Source of the DNA: an uncultured Bacteroidales bacterium
GTDB lineage: Bacteria > Bacteroidota > Bacteroidia > Bacteroidales > Paludibacteraceae
Assembly: GCA_946619625.1 (NCBI GenBank)
Contig: CAMOMF010000001.1
Coordinates: forward strand, 1 to 10,694
Direction: 5' to 3'
Length of the DNA stretch: 10,694 bases
Of this stretch, positions 1 through 7,390 are shown one piece after another (the first letter of the stretch is position 1; each line of letters begins with the position of its first letter). The position numbers and the translations under genes were made by a program. The notes under the pieces were generated by a model, which saw only the letters and a list, made by a program, of their open reading frames with translations, did no database searches and was not told the origin of the DNA.

Positions 1-1
1 A

Positions 2-118
2 AATAAGATTATCGGCACAGGTTACAGTGGAGAACAAGTGAACACCGTTAAGTATTGGGATGTAGAGAAGGGCGCTTTTCGTAGCCTCCGATATGAAACA
101 CTTCTTGCAGTCGCGTAA
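2..118 (+). CDS. SH3 beta-barrel fold protein (DUF2693/WYL_2-like), 3' end only
   Basis: Only the last 38 codons are present; the frame is open from the window edge to TAA at 116-118. The peptide contains Y-W-D-V-E-K-G-A-F-R-S-L-R and ends in ETLLAVA. That resembles the C-terminal strand pair of the small SH3-like barrel proteins (DUF2693/WYL_2) found in Bacteroidota phages and conjugative elements, which typically end in a 'YFDvekgaWRsfR' segment. The family is recognised from memory of this tail only; the N-terminal part is missing, so a different small beta-barrel protein is possible. Its biochemical role is unknown. The next gene begins 49 bases downstream on the same strand, so the two could be co-transcribed. 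Confidence 0.6.
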   Translation, partial: NKIIGTGYSGEQVNTVKYWDVEKGAFRSLRYETLLAVA

Positions 119-167
119 GTTAAACAGGGGTGGCGATAATCTCAAAGCCCCACTAATCACAAAGAAT

Positions 168-518
168 ATGGAAATAGCAAAATATATACTCAGTATCTTT
201 AAATCTTCAATCGCTATTGTATTGTCATGGGGATTTCACAACCCAGTAGCAATTGCTGAATGCGAAGAGGGAGAAGGCGGTATTATCTTCAATGTTGATG
301 GTTTTAAGTTTTCCGGACAAGTTAAGGTTATGTTGAATTGGCTTGATACGTTTGACATCTACCTAATTAAGAGAGGTGATGTCGTGGAGACTATAAAGGA
401 TGTATATCTTGATCAACTCGTAAGTGTGATAGATAACAAAGTTGAATATACACATGATTACGCAAAACAAGTTCAACGTGCATATTGTCTCTCTCATACA
501 CGCGCACAAAAATATTAA
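168..518 (+). CDS. small mobile-element protein of unknown function
   Basis: A 116-residue protein starting at MEIAKYILSI. The frame stays open upstream to an ATG at 93, but that start would overlap the preceding gene by 26 bases and add a poorly structured basic stretch. The MEIAK start leaves a 49-base gap and matches small Bacteroidota mobile-element proteins I recall, which open with a 'EIAKTIL' helix. Visible landmarks are a W-G pair near residue 21-22, a beta-rich middle (GGIIFNVDGFKFSG), LDTFD near 60-64, and VYLDQLVSVID near 79-89. The last 20 or so residues are basic and probably disordered. There is no signal peptide, membrane segment or catalytic motif. Proteins of this pattern often sit beside DUF2693-type genes, as here. 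No function is known to me. Confidence 0.7.
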   Translation: MEIAKYILSIFKSSIAIVLSWGFHNPVAIAECEEGEGGIIFNVDGFKFSGQVKVMLNWLDTFDIYLIKRGDVVETIKDVYLDQLVSVIDNKVEYTHDYAKQVQRAYCLSHTRAQKY

Positions 519-538
519 GGTGCTTATCATCGTACAAA

Positions 539-562
539 ATGTACCAAAGCCGACATGTACCA
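539..562 (+). repeat. direct repeat of ATGTACCA upstream of the recombinase
   Basis: ATGTACCA occurs at 539-546 and again at 555-562, 16 bases start to start, in the 99-base gap before the recombinase gene. The longer string ACATGTACC recurs once more near 7850, upstream of the methyltransferase. A possible weak -7 element (AATCTTTG, 603-610) lies just before the recombinase ATG, without a clear -33 element. The repeat could be an operator or recombinase subsite, but it is short enough to be chance. Confidence 0.3.
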
Positions 563-617
563 CAAAAAATCAGAAACACTTTTAATGATACAAACCAATT
601 TTAATCTTTGATATTTT

Positions 618-1292
618 ATGAACCAGAAAGCAATAATATACGCTCGCACTTCTTCATCTGGATCGCAAGAGCATAGACAGAGTACAGATAGACAGGTTTA
701 CTCTTTGACAAAACTCATTGAGGCGAATGGCGATAAACTTACTCACACCTTTGAAGAGCATATCTCAGGAGCGACACTCAACAAGAACCGCATTGTATTA
801 AACGATTGCATTGAATACGCGATTGCAAATAAGATAGACATTATTTACTTTAGTTCGTTGGATAGATTGGGTAGAGCGATATGGGAAGTACAGGAGAATA
901 TTAAAAGACTTCTTGATCAGCACATCAATGCCTATTTCCAAAAGGAGCAAATGTCATTATTCGTTGATGGTAAAGAGAATGCCTTCTTGGCAATTTTTGT
1001 CGCCGTAATTTCCACCTGTTCTCAAATCGAGCGCGACTCAATAGCCTTTAGGCTTCATGATGCGCGAGAGCGAAAGAAAGAATTGGCGTTAGCACAAGGA
1101 TTGACACTTGCAGAAGCCGGATTTGGAAGACGAAAAGGTTCAGTAAAGACAAAGCAACAATTTCAAGAGGATTACAAAGAAGCCCTTTCATTACTACGCA
1201 AAGGTTATTCCGTGCGAAATGTGGCAAAGATAACAGGAAATAGTAAAACCACTATTCAGAAGATCAAGACTCTTTTCCTTTTCAATGATTGA
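618..1292 (+). CDS. serine recombinase (resolvase/invertase family)
   Basis: A 224-residue small serine recombinase that would cut and rejoin DNA through a serine-DNA intermediate. The N-terminal catalytic domain shows YARTS with the likely nucleophile Ser12 and nearby Arg10. It also has the SSLDRLGRA motif (79-87) with Asp82, Arg83 and Arg86, and the ERDSIAFRLHDAR stretch (138-150) that begins the long E helix. Residues 164-175 (LAEAGFGRRKG) form the linker usual before the DNA-binding domain. Residues 186-220 form a helix-turn-helix (GYSVRNVAKITGNSKTTIQ). Length is normal for resolvases and invertases and far shorter than large serine integrases, so resolution or inversion is more likely than phage integration. 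The ATG at 618 is the first in frame next to the motif. The gene is followed by 622 bases of regulatory DNA. No flanking inverted repeats typical of an invertible promoter were found. Confidence 0.93.
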   Translation: MNQKAIIYARTSSSGSQEHRQSTDRQVYSLTKLIEANGDKLTHTFEEHISGATLNKNRIVLNDCIEYAIANKIDIIYFSSLDRLGRAIWEVQENIKRLLDQHINAYFQKEQMSLFVDGKENAFLAIFVAVISTCSQIERDSIAFRLHDARERKKELALAQGLTLAEAGFGRRKGSVKTKQQFQEDYKEALSLLRKGYSVRNVAKITGNSKTTIQKIKTLFLFND

Positions 1293-1324
1293 ACAATAAA
1301 AAAATCAAAAAAATATACGAAATT

Positions 1325-1356
1325 TTTGGTTGTTTGAAAATTAATCCGTATCTTTG
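1325..1356 (+). promoter_or_regulatory. Bacteroidota-type promoter P1
   Basis: A -33 TTTG (1325-1328) and a -7 TATCTTTG (1349-1356) are separated by 20 bases, a good match to the TTTG / TAnnTTTG promoter of Bacteroidales. Transcription should begin around 1362-1365, in front of the candidate structured RNA. No ORF of useful length follows before the terminator at 1471-1503. Confidence 0.75.
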
Positions 1357-1361
1357 CACCA

Positions 1362-1503
1362 GAAATAAAAAACGAACTGTTGTATTGTGATTATTGTAGC
1401 ACACAACAACAATTTATTTTCTTTTCATTTGTCGTAGTGCAACTTTTGTAGGGCACAAACGACAACCGTCGCAGGGAATCTAAGAAGGTTGCCCTGCTTT
1501 TTT
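1362..1503 (+). ncRNA. candidate structured small RNA, three hairpins
   Basis: A compact noncoding unit between promoter P1 and an intrinsic terminator. Hairpin 1 (1378-1411) pairs TGTTGT with ACAACA and TGTG with CACA across a 2x2 internal loop. Hairpin 2 (1429-1465) pairs TTGTCGT with ACGACAA and GTGC with GCAC, again with a small internal loop. Hairpin 3 (1471-1497) is the terminator. CAACC at 1463-1467 could instead pair with GGTTG at 1487-1491, which would disrupt hairpin 2 and compete with terminator folding, so a switching leader is an alternative. I found no convincing small ORF. The start is inferred from the promoter position. I do not recognise it as a known RNA family. Confidence 0.6.
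1471..1503 (+). terminator. intrinsic terminator of the candidate small RNA
   Basis: GCAGGG (1471-1476) pairs with CCCTGC (1492-1497), extendable by AA/TT next to a bulged G, and is followed directly by six T residues (1498-1503). It closes the unit started by P1, separating it from the second promoter at 1569. Confidence 0.75.
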
Positions 1504-1568
1504 GTAATAAATGATTTCGCTACATATCGGCTAAAAATATTAGGATTTTAAAGAAATACTGCTAAAAA

Positions 1569-1600
1569 TTTGTATAATTCAGAAAAAAACTGTAACTTTG
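1569..1600 (+). promoter_or_regulatory. Bacteroidota-type promoter P2 for the surface protein gene
   Basis: TTTG at 1569-1572 and TAACTTTG at 1593-1600 are separated by 20 bases, the same spacing as P1, and both -7 boxes are followed by CACC. The start of transcription should lie near 1606-1609, giving a 5' leader of roughly 310 nt before the ATG at 1915. A GCACC/GGTGC inverted repeat overlaps the end of the -7 box (1600-1616). Confidence 0.75.
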
Positions 1601-1606
1601 CACCCA

Positions 1607-1914
1607 AATTTGGTGCAAGCTGTTTTCAAGTATAACTCTTGCAGCAAAAACTAACATATTGAAAAGCGTCTTACGCGTTTTGTTTTGGTTTCCTTGAATC
1701 TGGTAAGTTCATAATCATCCGAAACAATGCGACACTAAGATGCCTGTAAGTGTGTATTCATGTACTCGTATTGCGCGTACTTCTATACATACGGCGTGGG
1801 CTACGGTGTTGCTGTTTGGATGAAAAGGCAATACCAGAGCCTAAGGAAACGGAACAGTAGCAGTGCAGTCCCGCTTTTTATATATAAATGAAGATAACAA
1901 AATAATCAGTCTAT
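1607..1914 (+). promoter_or_regulatory. long structured 5' leader of the surface protein gene
   Basis: About 308 nt between P2 and the ATG at 1915, rich in local dyads. TGCAAG (1614-1619) pairs with CTTGCA (1638-1643). GCGT/ACGC (1666-1676) is followed by a T-rich run (1678-1686) and looks like a weak terminator or attenuator. TGTAT and GTAC (1753-1765) pair with GTAC and ATACA (1777-1789) around a symmetric 4x4 internal loop. CTGTT (1812-1816) pairs with AACAG (1853-1857), enclosing AGGC/GCCT (1826-1842). The size and nested pairing exceed a normal untranslated region, so control by attenuation or an RNA-binding factor is possible. I do not recognise a named riboswitch. The stretch also holds a 27-codon ORF (1740-1823). 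Confidence 0.55.
1740..1823 (+). CDS. possible 27-codon leader ORF
   Basis: An ATG-started ORF inside the leader of the large surface protein gene, reading MPVSVYSCTR and on to a short hydrophobic end (ATVLLFG). It covers the TGTAT/GTAC hairpin at 1753-1789 and stops 91 bases before the main ATG. There is no obvious ribosome binding site and no recognisable domain. It may be a leader peptide, or the frame may be open by chance over a conserved RNA structure. Recorded because the leader is unusually long; confidence that it is translated is low. Confidence 0.2.
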   Translation: MPVSVYSCTRIARTSIHTAWATVLLFG

Positions 1915-4900
1915 ATGAAACACACTATTTTATCGTTAATGCTTGCATTTTTAGCGGGTTTATCAACATTAAGTGCTGCCAACTATTCAGGCACTTGCGG
2001 CAATGACTTAATCTGGACGCTGAATACCAATGACAGCATCTTGATCATTTATGGTTCAGGAGCAATGGACGATTATTCTTCATCATCTAATGCACCTTGG
2101 TATTCATATCGTTCAAAGATAAAAGGTGTGAATCTGCCTAACGAATTGACTTCTATTGGGAGTTATGCTTTTTATGATTGCTCGAACCTTTCGACAATTA
2201 CCTTTAATGAAAATTTGAAACGCATCGGCAGTTACTCCTTCTATCTATGCACACCACTGACATCTGTTATTTTGCCCAATAGTATTACCGACATTGAGAA
2301 TCATGCATTTTCTGGTTGTGCATTAACGTCCGTAACAATTAAAAAAAGTGTTCCCCCGACAATTGGCAAATCCGTATTTCCCAAAAATACTTATATTTCC
2401 TATACATTAAGTAATATTTCCACAACCATCTATGTTCCCTGTGAACTTGTGCAAACATATCAGGCTCAATGGAAAGATTATTCTTCACAAATAACCAATA
2501 TGCCATTCCCTTACACAATCGGAATTCTTCTAAAAAGCCAAGGTACGCTTCTCGATTCGCGAAATGACGTATCTGTTGCATGTGATAATGGCTTTAAACT
2601 TTCAGCACCGACATATACAGGCTATCATTTTACGCAGTGGAGTGATGGGAATACGGATAATCCGCGTTCCGTAGATGTGGCATCTAACACTGTTTTTACG
2701 GCAGAATACGAAATCAACTATTATTCGCTGCATTTGTCTTGCGATACAAGCAAAGGCTCAGTTTCTCCTTTGGAAGGCACATACGCTCACTCGTCTGACG
2801 TGGTGATTTCCGCCACTCCCAAACAGGGCTTCAAATTTCAGAGGTGGAGCGATGCAGACACGAATAATCCGCGTACGCTTACGTTATATAAAGATGTTGA
2901 ATTATCTGCAATATTTGTTGCTGAGGATCCAATAAAAGCAATATCCGTCAATGGAGAACTCATCCCGATTGCAGATACAATGTTCGTCTATGATGAGCAT
3001 GAAAGCACCTATATCCCCCAAATAGAAACTTTGACGAAATCTGAAACTGCCATTGCAGAAGTTGTCCGATTGGACAATACTGATTATGGATGGAATGCTG
3101 TTGTTCATATAAAAGAATCCAATGTTATACTGAAAGAATACACGCTTTTCATTTTTTCTAATTCCAACAAACAGAAAGTCAGAATAACGCTGACAGGAGA
3201 AGACAGGACAAGTTTTTCTTTGTCTTCCAATACGGACGCGTTCAGTTCTGTTGTCGGAAATACGAGACACGAAACAAAATATAATACATTCTCTTCATAT
3301 ACCGGCTATAAATTAGGGAACAAACCGAGCCATATTGGATTGCTTTTCCCGTTAGGGACTTTACAGCAAGGGGACATCGTTTCTGTTCTTCTTACCCAAG
3401 AGTCTGATATCGGAGAAGGGGAAATATTTTTCTATTCTGACGAAGGAATCACACCTATTAAAACCATCCAAGGAGTTTATAAGCCGGGGTTATATTCCTT
3501 TGTCTTAGGCAACAATGCACCACAATTAAGATCTATCTATTTGTATAGGAACGACATGGAAATGAACCCGTACGTGGCATATTTGGAAATATCACGGATT
3601 CATTCTGCATTCACATATTCTATCAGTTGTAATGAACTACAAGGACAGGTAAACATAGAAAATAATATAGGAATAATAAAAGCGGAAGCAATTCCCAACA
3701 AAGGCTACCATTTTACTCAATGGAGCGATGGCGTTACAGATAACCCACGCGCAATTATACTTACTAAAGATACTACGTTCACTGCGCTTTTTACACCAAA
3801 CCGCTATACTATCTCAGTTACATACGATGCCACACAAGGTTCTATTGAGGGTGCAAGTGGTGAATTTGATTTTATGTCAAACCTCCTCTATAGAGCCATT
3901 CCAAACAATGGCTATCAGTTCTCACAATGGAGCGATGGAAATACAGACAATCCGCGTACTATCATTCTTACGCAAGATACTACCTTTGAAGCCGTTTTCA
4001 ATATCAATCGCTATAAAGTAGATTTTGTGGATTGGGACTATAGCATTTTGAAATCCGATAGCGTTGAATACTTATCTGCTGCTGTTCCGCCTGCGAATCC
4101 AACACGCGAAGGATATACGTTCATCGGTTGGAACAAGGAAGTATCTGCCGTGACACAGGATACAGTAATAACAGCGCTCTATAACATCAACTACTACAGA
4201 GTAGATTTTGTCGATTGGGACAATAGCATTCTGAAATCCGATAGCGTTGAATACTTATCTGCTGCTGTTCCGCCTGCGAATCCAACACGCGAAGGATATA
4301 CATTCATCAGTTGGGATAAAGAGGTTTCTGCTGTGACACAGGATACGGTAATTCAGGCTCTTTATTCTATCAATCGCTATACTATCTCTGTTACATGCGA
4401 TAGCTTACAAGGTACTATAGAAGGTGCAAGTGGAGAGTATGATTACTTAACACAATTGTCTTACACTGCTATTCCTAACGTAGGTTACACATTTACCCAA
4501 TGGAGTGATGGCATCACAGACAACCCGCGTACAATTATTCTAACACAAGATACAACGTTCACAGCAGAATTTTGGATGGAAGGGAATTGTCTTCTTTTGT
4601 CTGAAACACGTGGAGATAGTATAAAATGGGAATTATCATGTGATAGTATTCTTACTATCGAGGGCAATGGAACATGGGGTGGTTCTGAGCAGTTTAATTT
4701 TGCGGCAAATAAAAATGCAGTAAAAAAAGTTATTATTAAAGATGGTGTTAAACGTATTGGAGCGATGTCATTTTTGGGGCTGGAAAATATAGTATCCATT
4801 GAAATTCCGAATAGTGTAACGAGTATAGGAGATGCGGCTTTTGGACATTGCAGTAGTTTGACATCCATAACACTGCCTACTAATCTCACCTCGCTTGGTA

Positions 4901-6600
4901 AAAGAGCCTTTAATGCTTGCACAAGCCTCACAACAATAGAGTGGAATGCTAAAAATTGTTTCGCTTATACGGATAATACGTATTCTTCTTTTTACAGCGT
5001 TAAAGGTAATATAACAACATTTGTTATTGGTGATAGTGTAGAATATTTGCCCTCTGAATTATGCAGCGGCATGAACAAATTATCCGCTGTGCACATTTCC
5101 GATATAGCCGCATGGTGTCGTATTAATTTCAAAAATAGTAAAACGGCTAATCCGTTGTATTACGCTCACCATCTATATCTGAACAATGAGGAAATTATCA
5201 ATCTTGTTATTCCCGAGGGAGTGACAGAAATTAGTAATCGGGCATTTGCAGGTTATTCTGCAATGAAAACTGTTAGCATTCCAAGTACCGTTGTTAGAAT
5301 AGGACATACAGCATTTGATGGATGCACTGGTTTAACCTCCGTTGTTATTCCTGATGGTGTGACAACAATTGGCAATACTGCTTTTACTCGTTGTAGTAAT
5401 TTGCAATCCGTTGTACTTGGAGACAATGTTACTACTATAGGTGAAGGTGTCTTTACTGAATGTACAAGTTTAAAAAGCCCAATATATAACAGACATACAT
5501 TCTTATGTATGCCCACCTCTTATTCCGGAGCATACCTTGTGCCAGACGGAATCAAAACAATTGCTGGCTCTGCATTTTACAAATGCAAGGGATTAACATC
5601 TATTGATATTCCGAATAGTGTAACGGCTTTGGGGGAAGCCGCGTTCCGTGAATGTACAAAATTAGAGGAAGTTACAATAGGGACAGGAGTTACTGCATTG
5701 GGTAAAAATGTTTTTAACAAGTGTGCCAGCATAAAGAAAGTGCAATGGAATGCTATCAATTATAGGCAAAGCAAGCCCAATACTGATACCAATTGTTTTC
5801 CATTCTACGCCTCACGTGATAGTATAACATCATTCATATTGGGCGATAGCGTAGAATACATACCTGTGTATTTATTGAAAGACTTTAGTGCTATCAATAA
5901 CCTTGTTATTCCTGCAAGTGTAACAGAGATTGGGGAATATGCATTTACTAATGATACTCTTGTAGAGATTACATGTTATGCGGAAACGCCTCCAGTTATT
6001 GATAGTACCGCTGTAGTTGGTGTAAACAAATCTACATGCATTCTCTACGTTCCTTATACATCTGTGAGTGCATATAGAAATGCTGAGGTATGGAAAGAAT
6101 TTGTAAATATCCAAGCAATAGGGGCAGAAGAAGTAGAAGAACCCGGGGATGCTATTGTAGTCACGCCAAGTAGTACCTCTGCAAGCCTTATATGGACGTT
6201 AATAAGTAATGCCGCAACTTATGAATTGGTTATTCGTGGCATGAATGGTAATGTAATATGTACATTGACATTCAATGCATTGGGACAATTAACAGGTATT
6301 GCTTTTGCTCCTAATCGAAGCCGTGAAGCCCAGCAAACACAAGCAGCAGGATTCCAATTTACAGTTAGCGGCTTGAATAGCGGCACAACGTACGAATATG
6401 CATTAACCGCCTTTGACGAAAATGATAATATCATAGAGACGCTAACAGGAACTTTCACGACAACGAATGATGTCTCAACGGATATAGAGCAAATGAATGA
6501 AGACGCGCTCAATATACCGCAAAAGATTATGCGCGATGGTAACGTGTACATTCTCCGTGGAGATAAAGTGTTTACATTACACGGACAAGAGGTGAAATAA
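1915..6600 (+). CDS. secreted BspA-like LRR / InlB-repeat surface protein
   Basis: A 1561-residue protein, probably exported and displayed at the cell surface. A signal peptide occupies residues 1-21 or 22 (MKHTILSLMLAFLAG, then LSAA). Residues 23-200 are a BspA-type LRR_5 block opened by the usual GTCG..L.W.L segment. Two divergent InlB-type repeats with GYxFxxWSD.. NPR cores follow at about 209-338. Residues 339-566 are a beta-rich insert I cannot assign. Two more divergent repeats (568-698) precede two nearly identical InlB/Flg_new repeats (699-820) and a fifth divergent repeat (821-887). A second, longer LRR_5 block spans 888-1400, a fibronectin-III-like domain 1402-1518, and a short tail (QKIMRDGNVYILRGDKVFTL) ends the chain. 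The tail resembles C-termini of secreted Bacteroidales proteins and the start of a type IX sorting domain, but is shorter. Family members bind host proteins or other bacteria; the ligand here is unknown. P2 and the long leader probably control it. Confidence 0.92.
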   Translation: MKHTILSLMLAFLAGLSTLSAANYSGTCGNDLIWTLNTNDSILIIYGSGAMDDYSSSSNAPWYSYRSKIKGVNLPNELTSIGSYAFYDCSNLSTITFNENLKRIGSYSFYLCTPLTSVILPNSITDIENHAFSGCALTSVTIKKSVPPTIGKSVFPKNTYISYTLSNISTTIYVPCELVQTYQAQWKDYSSQITNMPFPYTIGILLKSQGTLLDSRNDVSVACDNGFKLSAPTYTGYHFTQWSDGNTDNPRSVDVASNTVFTAEYEINYYSLHLSCDTSKGSVSPLEGTYAHSSDVVISATPKQGFKFQRWSDADTNNPRTLTLYKDVELSAIFVAEDPIKAISVNGELIPIADTMFVYDEHESTYIPQIETLTKSETAIAEVVRLDNTDYGWNAVVHIKESNVILKEYTLFIFSNSNKQKVRITLTGEDRTSFSLSSNTDAFSSVVGNTRHETKYNTFSSYTGYKLGNKPSHIGLLFPLGTLQQGDIVSVLLTQESDIGEGEIFFYSDEGITPIKTIQGVYKPGLYSFVLGNNAPQLRSIYLYRNDMEMNPYVAYLEISRIHSAFTYSISCNELQGQVNIENNIGIIKAEAIPNKGYHFTQWSDGVTDNPRAIILTKDTTFTALFTPNRYTISVTYDATQGSIEGASGEFDFMSNLLYRAIPNNGYQFSQWSDGNTDNPRTIILTQDTTFEAVFNINRYKVDFVDWDYSILKSDSVEYLSAAVPPANPTREGYTFIGWNKEVSAVTQDTVITALYNINYYRVDFVDWDNSILKSDSVEYLSAAVPPANPTREGYTFISWDKEVSAVTQDTVIQALYSINRYTISVTCDSLQGTIEGASGEYDYLTQLSYTAIPNVGYTFTQWSDGITDNPRTIILTQDTTFTAEFWMEGNCLLLSETRGDSIKWELSCDSILTIEGNGTWGGSEQFNFAANKNAVKKVIIKDGVKRIGAMSFLGLENIVSIEIPNSVTSIGDAAFGHCSSLTSITLPTNLTSLGKRAFNACTSLTTIEWNAKNCFAYTDNTYSSFYSVKGNITTFVIGDSVEYLPSELCSGMNKLSAVHISDIAAWCRINFKNSKTANPLYYAHHLYLNNEEIINLVIPEGVTEISNRAFAGYSAMKTVSIPSTVVRIGHTAFDGCTGLTSVVIPDGVTTIGNTAFTRCSNLQSVVLGDNVTTIGEGVFTECTSLKSPIYNRHTFLCMPTSYSGAYLVPDGIKTIAGSAFYKCKGLTSIDIPNSVTALGEAAFRECTKLEEVTIGTGVTALGKNVFNKCASIKKVQWNAINYRQSKPNTDTNCFPFYASRDSITSFILGDSVEYIPVYLLKDFSAINNLVIPASVTEIGEYAFTNDTLVEITCYAETPPVIDSTAVVGVNKSTCILYVPYTSVSAYRNAEVWKEFVNIQAIGAEEVEEPGDAIVVTPSSTSASLIWTLISNAATYELVIRGMNGNVICTLTFNALGQLTGIAFAPNRSREAQQTQAAGFQFTVSGLNSGTTYEYALTAFDENDNIIETLTGTFTTTNDVSTDIEQMNEDALNIPQKIMRDGNVYILRGDKVFTLHGQEVK
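4009..4374 (+). repeat. tandem 183-bp duplication of an InlB-type repeat
   Basis: Two adjacent 61-codon units (4009-4191 and 4192-4374) encode the same InlB/Flg_new repeat, with VDFVDWD at the start and PTREGYTFI near the end. An internal 69-base stretch is identical between copies (4050-4118 and 4233-4301). The other repeats in the protein are much more diverged at DNA level, so this copy is recent and could expand or contract by slippage or recombination. Confidence 0.9.
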
Positions 6601-6623
6601 TCACCATCACATCTGATATAGAG

Positions 6624-6657
6624 AACTATGCTGCGTGGATCCGCAGCATAGTTTTTT
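6624..6657 (+). terminator. strong intrinsic terminator after the surface protein gene
   Basis: A perfect 12-bp stem (AACTATGCTGCG at 6624-6635 with CGCAGCATAGTT at 6642-6653), a six-base loop and a run of six T residues (6652-6657). It lies 24 bases after the stop codon. There is no T-run in the minus direction, so it serves mainly the plus-strand gene although it sits between converging genes. Confidence 0.93.
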
Positions 6658-6672
6658 GTAAAAGGAGAACCA

Positions 6673-7251
6673 CTACAAGTTCTTCTTTCTGTTGTTGAGC
6701 CGTACTTTCATCAGTAATCTTCCACCTGAGTTTTGTCCGATGAGCCATTCTTCACCACCCTTCATGTATAGGCAAGTGCCGGCAGAGACATCTCCCCTTT
6801 CTGCCCATTCTACTAATGGAACATCACCACTATTTTCAAGGATTTCGCGGAACTCTTTGCATTGTTGGTATTTAAGGTTCATGCAGAATTCCATTACGTC
6901 ATGATGCTTTTCTTCGAAGTTGTCATCCCTTTTTAATCCCTTGCACATTTGTTTCACTTCAAAGCCTGTTCTACATGCTTGAATCAGTTCCTGTATCTCA
7001 GGAAACTGAGTGAAGCACAAATAATGGTACATGTGTTCCACTGATTTGAAAATCAATCCATTAAGATTCAGTACACACGGGTACATGTTCGATAGAATCT
7101 GCGCTTCGCGTGTTTTCACTCGACTGCTATAGAAGATAACTTCATCCTTTTTATACTCGCGAATATTCTTCGCATGAATGCCTTTCTTCTCGCAATAATT
7201 AACTCCGGCTTCCCTATTAGGAAACTCTACTTTGTACATAAATTTACTCAT
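6673..7251 (-). CDS. NADAR (YbiA-like) domain protein
   Basis: A 192-residue protein of the NADAR superfamily, whose members hydrolyse N-glycosidic bonds of ADP-ribose-type or riboflavin-precursor substrates; some remove ADP-ribose from guanine in DNA. After an N-terminal extension of about 38 residues, the core shows LSNMYPC (53-59), NGLIFKSVEHMYHY (64-77), HDVMEFCMNLKYQQC (117-131), GDVPLVEWAERGD (142-154) and GQNSGGRLLMKVR (172-184). These match the family pattern SNf.p ... dG..f.s.Eh ... vM...l..K ... lvE ... G.N.LG.lLm.vR. The usual D..WG segment reads DVSAG, so the tryptophan is missing. I chose the start at 7251. A longer frame from 7305 would begin at or before the predicted transcription start of the box at 7307-7315. 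Substrate is unproven; a counter-defence or nucleotide-repair role is inference. Confidence 0.82.
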   Translation of the reverse strand: MSKFMYKVEFPNREAGVNYCEKKGIHAKNIREYKKDEVIFYSSRVKTREAQILSNMYPCVLNLNGLIFKSVEHMYHYLCFTQFPEIQELIQACRTGFEVKQMCKGLKRDDNFEEKHHDVMEFCMNLKYQQCKEFREILENSGDVPLVEWAERGDVSAGTCLYMKGGEEWLIGQNSGGRLLMKVRLNNRKKNL

Positions 7252-7306
7252 GCTTTCAAAATTTTTAATTAAACATATTCCTGCAATCTCTATATTGCCC
7301 TTCACT

Positions 7307-7315
7307 GTAAATATA
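7307..7315 (-). promoter_or_regulatory. putative -7 box/operator upstream of the NADAR gene
   Basis: On the minus strand this reads TATATTTAC, preceded by CG and a T-run. It differs from the Bacteroidota TAnnTTTG element by G to A. No TTTG is seen about 20 bases upstream. Initiation near 7300 would give a leader of about 50 nt for the start at 7251. Nearly the same sequence lies upstream of the next two minus-strand units. Confidence 0.45.
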
Positions 7316-7390
7316 CGAAAAAATCATCATATCTTACTCTTTTTTCTGATTAAGACTTCTGCCCCTTACGGCCTCAGCGATCTTCATCTA

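Noticed and set aside
93..167. Upstream ATG extension of the second gene
   Set aside because: It overlaps the preceding gene and adds an atypical basic stretch; the MEIAK start at 168 fits related small proteins better.
1293..1620. Invertible promoter flanked by inverted repeats next to the serine recombinase
   Set aside because: An imperfect AT-rich match (around 1316-1329 and 1561-1574) is explained by two similar -33 regions; no good inverted repeat pair flanks either promoter.
3728..4021. 97-codon plus frame inside the surface protein gene
   Set aside because: It is an out-of-phase shadow of the repeat region with no start signal or family; the same holds for the minus frames under 2339-6551.
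7252..7305. 18-residue N-terminal extension of the NADAR protein
   Set aside because: The extended start would lie at or upstream of the predicted transcription start next to the 7307-7315 box.
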